64,000 nucleotides of DNA from Flavobacterium sp. Root420 (GTDB taxonomy: Bacteria > Bacteroidota > Bacteroidia > Flavobacteriales > Flavobacteriaceae). Below are positions 8,426 to 16,343 of the stretch, one piece after another. The notes below the pieces were generated by a model. That model was not told the DNA's origin. It searched no databases and saw nothing but the letters and a program-made list of their open reading frames with translations. The stretch spans positions 562,514 to 626,513 of the forward strand of contig NZ_LMEF01000012.1 of the NCBI RefSeq assembly GCF_001427905.1, written 5' to 3'. How positions within the stretch are numbered: position 1 is the first letter of the stretch; each line of letters begins with the position of its first letter. The position numbers and the translations under genes are program-made.

Positions 8426-8528
8426 TGTCATTTCGACCGAAGGGAGAAATCACACTCGGGGCTCGACAAAGATTGGCAATTTTATTGCGGAGCTTCTAGT
8501 GTGATTTCTCCCTTCGGTCGAAATGACA
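8426..8528. repeat. Perfect 31-bp inverted repeat, GTCATTTCGACCGAAGG family
   Basis: Arms at 8426-8456 and 8498-8528 are exact reverse complements around a 41-base spacer. The hairpin lies between the convergent PPTase and haemoglobin genes, where it could end both transcripts. The arm begins TGTCATTTCGACCGAAGGGA and resembles the single arms at 17391-17420 and 4465-4506. An AATTCCAAATTCC element lies directly upstream (8393-8420). Confidence 0.85.
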
Positions 8529-8533
8529 AAAAA

Positions 8534-8932
8534 CTACACTTGGCTTTCTTTTTTACGATGTTCAAACATGCTCATGTACAGAAATGTACTCATTTTTCGA
8601 GCACGGCGTTTAAGTGTGTCTGCGTTTTCTCCTTCAAAATGTTCATCGATAGTTTGAAACCAATGATTCAGCCAAATTCCGAATTCGTTTGAAGTAATTT
8701 TACCATCAAAATGGGCATCCACTTCGTTGTGTACTTCATGTGGATTGCCTTTGTATTTTTTTACTGCGAATAAATTGGTCTCCCAAAAATCAGTCAGTTT
8801 TTCGAGATGTGCGTCCCAATCTTTTATTATCGTATTAAAATAAAAGCCGATTTCTTCATCGGCTCTTATTTTAGCATAAAACTGATGTACCAGAAATTCG
8901 ACATCAGCTCTATTTTCTATCTGTTTTTTCAT
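8534..8932 (-). CDS. group III truncated haemoglobin
   Basis: 132 residues, the length of a 2-on-2 (truncated) globin. Group III features are visible: the N-terminal DVEFLVHQFYAKIRADEEIGFYF, the WDAHLEKLTDFWETNLF helix pair and a histidine-containing stretch, NPHEVHNEV, where the proximal haem ligand is expected. Proteins of this family bind O2 or NO, and several are induced by nitrosative stress. It overlaps the preceding small membrane-protein gene by 4 bases (8929-8932) and sits next to a Crp/Fnr regulator, which supports a role under low oxygen or NO. Confidence 0.88.
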   Translation of the reverse strand: MKKQIENRADVEFLVHQFYAKIRADEEIGFYFNTIIKDWDAHLEKLTDFWETNLFAVKKYKGNPHEVHNEVDAHFDGKITSNEFGIWLNHWFQTIDEHFEGENADTLKRRARKMSTFLYMSMFEHRKKESQV

Positions 8933-9216
8933 AGTACAAAACTATTCAGAAATATTAGTAAAACACTTAATATGGTGCTTAAAATAATAAGGTTAAAAAC
9001 TACTTTATGTTTCATTTGTGCTAAGATTGAAGTGTTGGCAAAAACACAAGCTAAAACAATAATTGCCAGTTGAATCATTTGTCCAATAGAGGTTCCGTGT
9101 GAAAGAATATACATTGCAGCTGCGCCGCCTAAACAGCTTTGACCAATTACAGCCATTGCTGCAGAACCCATGTAATTTTTATTGAAATTTTCGAATGTTG
9201 TTTGGTATAGTGTCAT
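8929..9216 (-). CDS. small membrane protein, unknown
   Basis: 95 residues from the ATG at 9216 (MTLYQTTFENF). A longer frame starting at 9282 is rejected because its added codons run over a TAnnTTTG promoter box and an operator-like palindrome. Three hydrophobic segments are seen: about 17-35 (MAVIGQSCLGGAAAMYIL), 43-60 and 73-93. There are no catalytic motifs. It overlaps the haemoglobin start by 4 bases, so the two are one unit controlled from 9238-9284. Such small membrane partners beside haemoglobin genes have no known function. Confidence 0.7.
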   Translation of the reverse strand: MTLYQTTFENFNKNYMGSAAMAVIGQSCLGGAAAMYILSHGTSIGQMIQLAIIVLACVFANTSILAQMKHKVVFNLIILSTILSVLLIFLNSFVL

Positions 9217-9237
9217 GATATTGAGATTTTTACACTG

Positions 9238-9284
9238 CAAAGGTACATTCGCAATAGAACTCCATTTTATGACTTTAATCATAA
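9238..9284 (-). promoter_or_regulatory. Crp/Fnr-type operator and -7 box for the haemoglobin unit
   Basis: On the minus strand the box TACCTTTG (9238-9245) matches TAnnTTTG. Upstream lies TTATGA-N6-TCATAA (9267-9284), a perfect half-site palindrome with the TGA-N6-TCA spacing of Crp/Fnr proteins. If transcription starts about 7 bases after the box centre, the palindrome centre falls near -41, the class II activator position. No -33 TTG is found at the usual distance, as expected for an activator-dependent promoter. A Crp/Fnr gene begins 14 bases further on. Confidence 0.6.
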
Positions 9285-9297
9285 AACAGGAACTATT

Positions 9298-9894
9298 TTA
9301 TCTGTATACTTTTCTGTTTATAATCTTCAAAAGACCTTTTTTTTCCAAAGCTTTTATTGTTCTTATTACGGTTTCGACACGCAGGCCGGTTAAATCTCCA
9401 ATTTGTTGTCTTGTGAAATTAATAAGGAAACCGTTGGTATCTTTCTTAAAATTAAAATAAGCGATTCCGTGATCAATTAATTTTAAAACTCTGTGCTCTG
9501 GTTCCTGAGTAGACATTTCGGCCGCCATAACCGATTTATAGTACAATCGCTGTGCTAAATTTTCAATTATTTTAAGACTTATCACTGAGTTTTCTTCCAG
9601 TAATTTCAGAAAATTATTTTTGGGAAGAAGAAAAATTTCTGAATCATCAACCGCAATGGCATTTGCCGGATAATTTTGATTCAAAAATAGGGGAGGTTCA
9701 CCAAAGGGTTGTTCTTTATAAAAAATTCCCTGAATGAATTCGCGACCATCATCATTATAATTATTCATTTTTACTTCTCCCGAAATAATTTGATAGTAAT
9801 GGGTTGGCAAATTTCCTTCTTCAAAAATAATTTCATTTTTATCGAAAGATTTCTTTACAGCACCATATTTTACTAACAATTCAGAAGTAATCAT
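9298..9894 (-). CDS. Crp/Fnr-family transcriptional regulator
   Basis: 198 residues. An N-terminal cyclic-nucleotide-binding-like barrel (about 15-120, ISGEVKMNNYNDDGREFIQG and FGEPPLF) joins a C-terminal winged helix (RQQIGDLTGLRVETVIRTIKALEKKGLL) that reads DNA. There is no N-terminal cysteine cluster, so it is not an iron-sulphur FNR; the sensed signal is unknown. The recognition helix LRVETVIR contains the E..R pattern typical of readers of TGA half-sites. A minus-strand box TATATTTG (9929-9936) lies 35 bases before the start. Its end is 14 bases from the palindrome controlling the haemoglobin unit. Confidence 0.88.
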   Translation of the reverse strand: MITSELLVKYGAVKKSFDKNEIIFEEGNLPTHYYQIISGEVKMNNYNDDGREFIQGIFYKEQPFGEPPLFLNQNYPANAIAVDDSEIFLLPKNNFLKLLEENSVISLKIIENLAQRLYYKSVMAAEMSTQEPEHRVLKLIDHGIAYFNFKKDTNGFLINFTRQQIGDLTGLRVETVIRTIKALEKKGLLKIINRKVYR

Positions 9895-9989
9895 ACATTC
9901 ATTTCTTTATTTATCAAAAGCGATTGTACAAATATAATTCATTCAAAATAGTTCTTCTGCATTAAAAAACTTTTACTTTTACGGCCGTT

Positions 9990-10718
9990 ATGAAACAAAG
10001 AATATCCAATATACACCAACAGATTTTAGAAGCTAAAAAGAATGGTCAAAAATTACTGGCCATACTTTTAGATCCGGATAAAATTGTATGGGAAAATTTA
10101 GATCATTTATTACATAAAATAAATCAATCACCTGCAACACATATTTTTGTGGGAGGAAGCATTGTACAGGCTACAATTTTAGAAGATTTAATTGCACAAT
10201 TAAAACAAAATACAAACCTGCCCGTTGTTATATTTCCAGGTGATCCATCGCAAATTTCGGCTCAGGCTGATGCAATTTTGTTTCTGTCTTTATTATCAGG
10301 GAGAAATCCGGATTATCTGATTGAATATCAGGTTCAGGCGGCGCCAATTCTTAAAAAAACTAATTTAGAAGTAATTTCGACTGGTTATATTTTGATAGAA
10401 AGCGGCAATGAAACAGCTGTTGCACGTGTTAGCAAAACAAAACCGCTTAATCGTGAAAACCTGGATTTGGTTTTGGCAACTGCGCAGGCCGGAGAAATGC
10501 TAGGAAATAAATTGATGTATTTAGAAGCCGGGAGCGGGGCCAGGAATGCAGTGCCGTTGAAAATGATACAGTTAATAGCGCAAAATATCGAAATTCCTAT
10601 CATTGTTGGAGGAGGAATTGTAGATTTGCACGGAATTCAAAATGCCTACAAAGCTGGTGCCGATTTAGTAGTTATTGGAACTGCTTTTGAAAACGACAGC
10701 CATTTTTTTGAATTATAA
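9990..10718 (+). CDS. geranylgeranylglyceryl phosphate synthase family protein
   Basis: 242 residues, a TIM-barrel prenyltransferase joining glycerol-1-phosphate to a polyprenyl diphosphate. Family motifs are present: LLDPDK near the N terminus, FVGGSIVQ, YLEAGSGARNAV, IVGGGI and ADLVVIGTAFE for the phosphate site. These enzymes make archaeal lipids, yet group II members are widespread in Bacteroidota, where the product's role is not settled. It starts divergently from the Crp/Fnr gene, with a TACTTTTA box close before it, and lies 25 bases upstream of pnuC, so it may be the first gene of a four-gene run to arfB. Confidence 0.9.
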   Translation: MKQRISNIHQQILEAKKNGQKLLAILLDPDKIVWENLDHLLHKINQSPATHIFVGGSIVQATILEDLIAQLKQNTNLPVVIFPGDPSQISAQADAILFLSLLSGRNPDYLIEYQVQAAPILKKTNLEVISTGYILIESGNETAVARVSKTKPLNRENLDLVLATAQAGEMLGNKLMYLEAGSGARNAVPLKMIQLIAQNIEIPIIVGGGIVDLHGIQNAYKAGADLVVIGTAFENDSHFFEL

Positions 10719-10743
10719 AAACATAACCAAACAACCAACACAA

Positions 10744-11367
10744 ATGATTGATTTTTTTCTTGACAGTTACAAAAATGCTCCTTTATGGCACATTGCTTTA
10801 GAGTTTTTGGTTTTTGTATGCGGAATTTTAAGTGTTTGGTTTGCTAAAAAGGAGAATATCTGGGTTTATCCAACAGGCTTAATCGCTACTGTAATTTCAG
10901 TATATCTTTTATATATTGCGGGTTATATTGGTGATATGATTATAAACGGATATTTCTCAGTAATGAGTATTTATGGCTGGTATGTCTGGGCAAAAGGTGG
11001 AACAAAGGAGGACAGTATGCCCATTACAAGGACAAATAGTAATGAAAAAATAATAGGGATCGTTCTGTTTATTGTTACTGTTTTTGTAGTTTTCGGGATT
11101 TATAAATATTTTGATTATGAAATTAAAAATGACAATTATGTCGATATGATTTCGTCTGGAATATTTTTTGCAGGAATGTGGTACATGGCCAGAAAAAAAA
11201 TCGAAAACTGGACACTTTGGATTATTGGTGATATTATTGTAGTGCCTCTTTATGCTTATCGTGGCTTAGGAATGTTGTCACTTCAGTATTTAATTTTTAC
11301 AATTTTAGCTATTTCAGCTTATTTAGAATGGAGAAAAATCTTAGACAGCAAAAAACAAATATCATAA
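10744..11367 (+). CDS. pnuC: PnuC-type nicotinamide riboside transporter
   Basis: 207 residues from the ATG at 10744; a frame extending back to 10675 would overlap the GGGP synthase end and is not needed. Seven or so membrane helices are visible, with the signature IYGWYVWAKGG and the closing WRKILDSKK. PnuC proteins let vitamin B3-type nucleosides diffuse in and rely on phosphorylation to trap them. The next gene overlaps by 40 bases and begins with a NadR-like ribosylnicotinamide kinase domain, which supports nicotinamide riboside over thiamine as the cargo, even though a TPP riboswitch lies 2.5 kb downstream. Confidence 0.85.
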   Translation: MIDFFLDSYKNAPLWHIALEFLVFVCGILSVWFAKKENIWVYPTGLIATVISVYLLYIAGYIGDMIINGYFSVMSIYGWYVWAKGGTKEDSMPITRTNSNEKIIGIVLFIVTVFVVFGIYKYFDYEIKNDNYVDMISSGIFFAGMWYMARKKIENWTLWIIGDIIVVPLYAYRGLGMLSLQYLIFTILAISAYLEWRKILDSKKQIS

Positions 11368-13445
11368 AAATTGCTTTATTTGGCCCCGAGAGTACAGGGA
11401 AAACCACTTTGGCAAAACAACTTGCAGATTACTATAAAACCGACTGGGTTCCTGAATTTGCACGTGATTATTTACAAGAAAAATGGGAAGAAAATCAGCA
11501 TATTTGTATTGCTGATGATATGCTTCCTATTGCGTATGGTCAGACTGCACTAGAAAATGAAAAACTTTCTACAGCGAAGAAATATTTGTTTTGCGATACC
11601 AATTTAATGGTTACCAAAGTTTTTTCTGAAATGTATTATGGTTTTTGTGATCCGCTATTAAATAAGGCAGCGTTGGAACATGAATACGATTTGTTTTTTC
11701 TGACGGATATTGATGTTCCTTGGGAAAAAGATGATATCAGAGATACACCTAATGGTCGGGAAACAGTGTTTTCGGTTTTCAAACAAAGTCTTATAGATAC
11801 CAATAAACCGTTTATCACGCTTTCCGGAGATAAAGAAAGTCGCCTGATAAAAGCGTCTTCAATTATCGATGATTTGGCTATAGCTAAACATCATGGCTTT
11901 TCTTCAGCAGATTTTGTTTACATATATAATAAAGGAATTCCTTTTGCTACTATCTTAAAACAATTAGATATTTTAAAAAACGGAATTACAAAAAGTAATT
12001 TGGTAAGCACTGCCACAATTACAAACGGAATTCTAAGTTTGTCAGAAGTAGAATTCGAAGAAAAAAGTAGTTTTTTTGACTCTCAAAAGTCAAATTTAAA
12101 AATAAAGAAATTTGTTCCGGCTTCTGGAGCGGCAACAAGAATGTTTAAGTTCCTGCGAACTTTTTTGAACGATTTTAATATCGAAAAAGAAACTATAAAT
12201 GCTTATATCAATAGGAAAAAAGATAAAGAATTGCCTATTTTTATTGTAGCAATGGAAAAGCTTCCTTTTTTTGAAGCTGTATATTTAAAACTAAAAGAAA
12301 TTTATACTGATTTTGATACTCTAGACAGAGATTATAAAAATTATTACTTTATAAAATTATTGTTATCTGCTGATCATTTTGACTTTGCCAATAAGCCAAA
12401 GGCTGTTTTACCTTTTCATAAATATAAAACACATATTGCAAATCCTCTGGAAGAACATTTAAACGAATGTGTGCATTATGCTTCATCAAACCAGGTTTCT
12501 AATCTTCATTTTACAGTTACCGAAGCGCATCAAAATTTATTTGAACAAGCAGTTGAACTCGTTAAAGAAAAAGTAGAAAAGGATTCAGGAATTCGAATCA
12601 ATATTAATTATTCATATCAAAATAAAGCTACTGATTCAATTGCTGTAGATCTTGAAAATAATCCTGTGAGGGATAATAAACATAATGCATTGGTTTTTAG
12701 GCCAGGCGGACACGGTGCTTTAATTGAGAATTTAAATGAGCTTGAATCGGATATTATTTTTATCAAAAATATAGACAATGTAATTCAAAATCATATTGAG
12801 AAAATTACCTTATATAAAAAGGCGTTGGCAGGTATTTTAATTGAAATTCAGCAAAAAGTTTTTAGTTATCTTAAAGCTATTGAAAAACAAGAAATTAAAG
12901 ACAATAATATTGACGAAATTATACGTTTTTTATCGGATAAGCTCAATATTGAGATGAGCAATGATTTTAATAAATTTACTTTTGAAAATAAAATTTCTAA
13001 GATAAAAGAATTACTGGATCGGCCAATTCGTGTTTGCGGAATGGTTAAAAATGAAGGAGAACCCGGAGGTGGACCATTTTGGGTAATGAATAATAAAGGT
13101 ATAGTTTCTTTGCAAATTGTAGAAGCTTCTCAGGTTGATGTGAGTAATAAAAAACAGCATAATATTTTAAACGAAGCGACACATTTTAATCCGGTAGATT
13201 TAGTGTGCGGAATTAAAAATTATAAAAACAATAAGTTTGATTTAATGCAATTTACAGATCAAAATGCAGGGTTTATTGTAGAAAAAAACTTTGAAGGAAA
13301 AATGGTTAAAAGTTATGAATTGCCTGGATTATGGAATGGTGCAATGGCCAATTGGATTACCGTTTTTGTGGCGGTTCCGTTGATAACTTTTAATCCGGTG
13401 AAAACAGTAAATGATTTATTAAAAGCGGCACATCAACCACAGTAA
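11328..13445 (+). CDS. fusion of NadR-like ribosylnicotinamide kinase and DUF4301
   Basis: 705 residues. Residues 13-185 form a NadR/RNK-type P-loop kinase: Walker A GPESTGKTT (19-27), VPEFARDYL (41-49), and the TDIDVPWEKDDIRD lid region (126-139). Residues from about 190 on form a DUF4301 domain of unknown function. DUF4301 motifs include PASGAATRM (264-272), KAVLPFHKY (358-366), RPGGHGALIENLNEL (458-472) and FIKNIDN (478-484). Their order and spacing recall UDP-sugar pyrophosphorylases, so a nucleotidyltransferase activity is possible (inference). Kinase plus PnuC suggests riboside trapping as NMN. It overlaps pnuC by 40 bases and arfB by 1. Confidence 0.85.
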   Translation: MEKNLRQQKTNIIKIALFGPESTGKTTLAKQLADYYKTDWVPEFARDYLQEKWEENQHICIADDMLPIAYGQTALENEKLSTAKKYLFCDTNLMVTKVFSEMYYGFCDPLLNKAALEHEYDLFFLTDIDVPWEKDDIRDTPNGRETVFSVFKQSLIDTNKPFITLSGDKESRLIKASSIIDDLAIAKHHGFSSADFVYIYNKGIPFATILKQLDILKNGITKSNLVSTATITNGILSLSEVEFEEKSSFFDSQKSNLKIKKFVPASGAATRMFKFLRTFLNDFNIEKETINAYINRKKDKELPIFIVAMEKLPFFEAVYLKLKEIYTDFDTLDRDYKNYYFIKLLLSADHFDFANKPKAVLPFHKYKTHIANPLEEHLNECVHYASSNQVSNLHFTVTEAHQNLFEQAVELVKEKVEKDSGIRININYSYQNKATDSIAVDLENNPVRDNKHNALVFRPGGHGALIENLNELESDIIFIKNIDNVIQNHIEKITLYKKALAGILIEIQQKVFSYLKAIEKQEIKDNNIDEIIRFLSDKLNIEMSNDFNKFTFENKISKIKELLDRPIRVCGMVKNEGEPGGGPFWVMNNKGIVSLQIVEASQVDVSNKKQHNILNEATHFNPVDLVCGIKNYKNNKFDLMQFTDQNAGFIVEKNFEGKMVKSYELPGLWNGAMANWITVFVAVPLITFNPVKTVNDLLKAAHQPQ

Positions 13446-13849
13446 TGGATAGCGAAAAAATCATATCTGAATTAAGTTTTAAGGCCGTTCGAAGCAGTGG
13501 TGCAGGCGGACAGAACGTCAATAAAGTATCATCAAAAGTGGTGTTGACTTTTGATTTGAATGTTTCGCAAGCTTTATCTGAAGAAGAAAAAGCACTTTTA
13601 TTGACGAATATTGCACCAAGGCTAACAACTGAAAATATCCTGATTTTAAATTGTGATGAAGATCGGAGCCAGCTTAAAAACAAAGATATTGTCATAAAAA
13701 GGTTTTTAGAAATCATAAAAAAAGGATTGCATGTTCCGAAAGTTCGAAAAGCAACTAAAGTTCCAAAATCAGTTATCAAAAAGCGAATCAAGGACAAAAA
13801 GAATATTTCTGAAATAAAACAATCCCGCAAGAAACCAAATTTGGAGTAA
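13445..13849 (+). CDS. arfB: alternative ribosome-rescue factor / peptidyl-tRNA hydrolase ArfB
   Basis: 134 residues, the size of YaeJ/ArfB and mitochondrial ICT1. The catalytic GGQ lies in RSSGAGGQNVNK near residue 22, and the tail is strongly basic (KKRIKDKKN, KQSRKKP), as needed to enter the empty mRNA channel of stalled ribosomes. The protein releases the peptide from non-stop complexes. It is too short for a full release factor and lacks the codon-recognition domains. Its ATG shares an A with the TAA of the preceding gene (TAATG), so translation is coupled. Confidence 0.9.
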   Translation: MDSEKIISELSFKAVRSSGAGGQNVNKVSSKVVLTFDLNVSQALSEEEKALLLTNIAPRLTTENILILNCDEDRSQLKNKDIVIKRFLEIIKKGLHVPKVRKATKVPKSVIKKRIKDKKNISEIKQSRKKPNLE

Positions 13850-13854
13850 ATTCC

Positions 13855-13935
13855 AATTTAGAAATTCCAAATTCCAAACAAGGCTTACTTCATGTAGTTC
13901 TCATTGGAATTTGGAATTTAATTTTTGGAATTTGT
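13855..13935. repeat. AATTCCAAATTCC-type intergenic repeat
   Basis: AGAAATTCCAAATTCCAAA (about 13859-13877) is matched by inverted words ATTGGAATTTGGAATTT (about 13904-13920), forming a loose hairpin behind arfB. The same words appear at 8393-8420, 20461-20580, 29245-29285 and 38427-38496, all in gaps between genes. Confidence 0.6.
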
Positions 13936-13953
13936 TTTTTAACACTACATTTG
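13925..13953 (+). promoter_or_regulatory. Promoter of the thiamine receptor unit
   Basis: TTG at 13925-13927 and TACATTTG at 13946-13953 with 18 bases between match the Bacteroidota -33/-7 consensus. The expected start, about 13960, falls at the first conserved bases of the TPP riboswitch. Confidence 0.7.
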
Positions 13954-13956
13954 CAC

Positions 13957-14072
13957 TGTCTCAAAGGGGTGCTCTAAATAACGAGCTGAGATCATACCCA
14001 AAGAACCTGAGCGAGTAATGTCGCTAAGGGAAAAAACGACAATGGTTTAGTGTGCACACTATATCTTGTCGT
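13957..14072 (+). promoter_or_regulatory. TPP riboswitch of the TonB-dependent receptor gene
   Basis: The conserved thiamine-pyrophosphate aptamer words occur in order: CAAAGGGGTGC (13962-13972), GCTGAGAT (13985-13992), ATACCC, GAACCTGA (14003-14010), GTAATGTCGC and AAGGGAA. Behind it, ACGACAA (14036-14042) can pair with TTGTCGT (14066-14072) around the palindrome TAGTGTGCACACTA (14048-14061). No uridine run follows, so control may act on translation or on a longer structure before the ATG at 14139. Confidence 0.93.
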
Positions 14073-14138
14073 AAGAAACACATTTATTAATTTAACAAAA
14101 AAGAATAATTCCCCCTTTTATTCGTAATTTTTTTACGG

Positions 14139-16289
14139 ATGAAAACTTCTCTTAAAGGTACAAAGGTACTAAGTTACAAAGGTTCAAAGGTGAACCAAAA
14201 GTCTATTCTCTTTACTCTATTTTCTTTACTCTTTACTCTATTCTCAATTGCTCAGGAAAAAGATTCTGTCAAAGTAAATTCTCTTGATGAGGTTTTGGTT
14301 TCAGCAGTTCGTGTTACTACAAAAACGCCGGTTACGTTTAGTAATTTGGATAAAAAAGATATCAAATACAGAAATCTGGGTCAGGATATTCCAATTCTTA
14401 TGAATTATTTGCCTTCAGTCGTAACTACTTCTGATGCTGGTAACGGAATGGGTTACACCGGAATTCGCGTCCGCGGAAGCGATGCAACACGTGTTAACGT
14501 TACTATAAACGGAATTCCATACAATGATGCTGAAAGTCAGGGAACATTTTGGGTAAACATGCCTGATTTCGCTTCTTCGGTAGAAAGTCTTCAATTACAG
14601 CGCGGTGTTGGAACTTCAACAAACGGTTCTGCTGCTTTTGGCGCCAGTTTAAATATGTTGACAGATAATTATGCTTCAAAAGCAAATGGCGAAATTTCAA
14701 GTTCTTACGGAAGTTTCAATTCTCAAAAAAATACAGTAAAATTCAGTACTGGTTTATTAAACGATCATTTTGAATTGGCCGGACGTTTGTCCAGAATCAA
14801 ATCAGATGGTTATGTAGACAGAGCGAGTTCTGATTTGAAATCTTATTTTTTACAAGGAACTTATGTTGGTAAAACCACTTTAATTAAAGCATTGGTTTTT
14901 GGCGGAACAGAAAAAACATACCAGTCCTGGAATGGAATTGATGCTGAAAAACTAAATGAAAACCGCACCTATAACTCTGCAGGAGAATTTACAGACGAAG
15001 CAGGAAATACTCGTTATTATGATAACGAAACTGATAACTATCAGCAGGATCATTATCAATTGCATTGGAGTGAATCGTTCTCTGATAAATGGAGCTCAAA
15101 CCTGGCGGTTCATTATACCAAAGGAAAAGGATATTACGAAAATTATAAAGAAGACGCTGATATGGCCGACTATAGTTTACTACCAGTTGGAGCGATAACA
15201 ACAACCGATTTGGTGCGTCAGAAATGGTTGGATAATGATTTCTACGGAACAACATTTTCTGTGAAATATAAAGATGAGAATCTGGATGTCATTTTTGGCG
15301 GAGGCTGGAACAAATACGAAGGTGATCATTTCGGAAAAGTAATCTGGGCAAGATATGCCTCTCAATCGGAATTGGGAGATCATTATTACGATGATTTTTC
15401 AACTAAGACAGACGGAAATATTTTCGCAAAAGCCAATTACCAATTCACAGAAAAATTAAGCTTTTATGGCGATTTACAGTATCGAAACGTAAAATATAAA
15501 GCCAATAGTGCAGAAACTGGTTTAGTGGATGATAACTTCAATTTCTTTAATCCGAAAGCGGGTTTGAACTACGAAATCAATCAAAAAAACACCCTTTATT
15601 TCTCCTACGCAAGAGCCAATCGTGAACCTAACAGAACGGATTACGAAGGCGGAAATGTAAAACCGGAAAAATTAAATGATTTTGAATTTGGCTGGAGATT
15701 CAATTCAGAGAAATTTCAACTGAATTCGAATTTCTATTATATGGCTTACAAAGATCAGTTAATTTTAACCGGAACATTAGACGATGTTGGAGCGCCAATT
15801 CGTTCCAATACAGATAAAAGTTACCGTTTAGGATTTGAGGTTGATGCTACTATTAAATTGTCAGATCAATTTATACTTCGTCCTAATTTCACTTTAAGCA
15901 GTAACAAAAATGTTGATTTGGCTGTTGAAGGTCAGAATTATGGAACAACTAAAATTGCCTATTCACCAGAAGTAATCGCAGGAAATATTATTGTTTATAG
16001 CCCGCTTGAAAGTTTACATATTTCGTTATTACAGAAATATGTTGGTGAACAATACATGAATAATATCGAATTGCCATCAGCAAAACTAGCTGATTATTTT
16101 GTGAACGATTTGAATGTGTCTTATGAAATTAAGCCAAAATCTATTTTTAAATCGATCATGATTACAGGTTTGGTAAATAATATTTTAGATAAAAAATATG
16201 TTTCTAACGGGGCAATGTGGGATGTTTATCCTTATTATTATCCACAGGCAGGAATCAATTTCTTAGCCGGACTGACTTTGAAATTCTAA
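14139..16289 (+). CDS. TonB-dependent outer-membrane receptor, thiamine-linked
   Basis: 716 residues. An export signal (hydrophobic FTLFSLLFTLFSIAQ, ending near residue 39) is followed by a TonB-box-like SLDEVLVSAVRV, a plug domain (GYTGIRVRGSDATRVNVTING, cut here at motif level) and a 22-strand-type barrel ending in phenylalanine (TLKF). The preceding TPP riboswitch indicates import of thiamine or a derivative, as proposed for the OMR1-type receptors of this phylum. The first 35 codons are odd: they are made of AAAGGT and CTTTACT repeats also found between genes. No SusD partner is adjacent. Confidence 0.9.
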   Translation: MKTSLKGTKVLSYKGSKVNQKSILFTLFSLLFTLFSIAQEKDSVKVNSLDEVLVSAVRVTTKTPVTFSNLDKKDIKYRNLGQDIPILMNYLPSVVTTSDAGNGMGYTGIRVRGSDATRVNVTINGIPYNDAESQGTFWVNMPDFASSVESLQLQRGVGTSTNGSAAFGASLNMLTDNYASKANGEISSSYGSFNSQKNTVKFSTGLLNDHFELAGRLSRIKSDGYVDRASSDLKSYFLQGTYVGKTTLIKALVFGGTEKTYQSWNGIDAEKLNENRTYNSAGEFTDEAGNTRYYDNETDNYQQDHYQLHWSESFSDKWSSNLAVHYTKGKGYYENYKEDADMADYSLLPVGAITTTDLVRQKWLDNDFYGTTFSVKYKDENLDVIFGGGWNKYEGDHFGKVIWARYASQSELGDHYYDDFSTKTDGNIFAKANYQFTEKLSFYGDLQYRNVKYKANSAETGLVDDNFNFFNPKAGLNYEINQKNTLYFSYARANREPNRTDYEGGNVKPEKLNDFEFGWRFNSEKFQLNSNFYYMAYKDQLILTGTLDDVGAPIRSNTDKSYRLGFEVDATIKLSDQFILRPNFTLSSNKNVDLAVEGQNYGTTKIAYSPEVIAGNIIVYSPLESLHISLLQKYVGEQYMNNIELPSAKLADYFVNDLNVSYEIKPKSIFKSIMITGLVNNILDKKYVSNGAMWDVYPYYYPQAGINFLAGLTLKF

Positions 16290-16303
16290 AATAGGTCAAA
16301 AAC

Positions 16304-16339
16304 AAAAAAGCCTGAAAATTTAAACTTTCAGGCTTTTTT
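16304..16339. terminator. Bidirectional terminator between receptor and lipoprotein genes
   Basis: AAAAAAGCCTGAAA (16304-16317) pairs perfectly with TTTCAGGCTTTTTT (16326-16339) around an 8-base loop. It has T-runs on both strands and lies between two convergent genes. Confidence 0.9.
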
Positions 16340-16343
16340 GTTT

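Noticed and set aside
8402..8692. A 96-residue plus-strand frame across the 8426-8528 repeat
   Set aside because: It translates the inverted repeat and the antisense of the haemoglobin gene.
10744..11367. PnuC as a thiamine transporter (PnuT)
   Set aside because: The TPP riboswitch lies downstream and belongs to the receptor; the overlapping gene is a ribosylnicotinamide kinase, not thiamine pyrophosphokinase.
13390..13830. A 146-residue minus-strand frame opposite arfB
   Set aside because: It is the complement of the well-supported arfB and the end of the DUF4301 gene; no promoter or protein motif.
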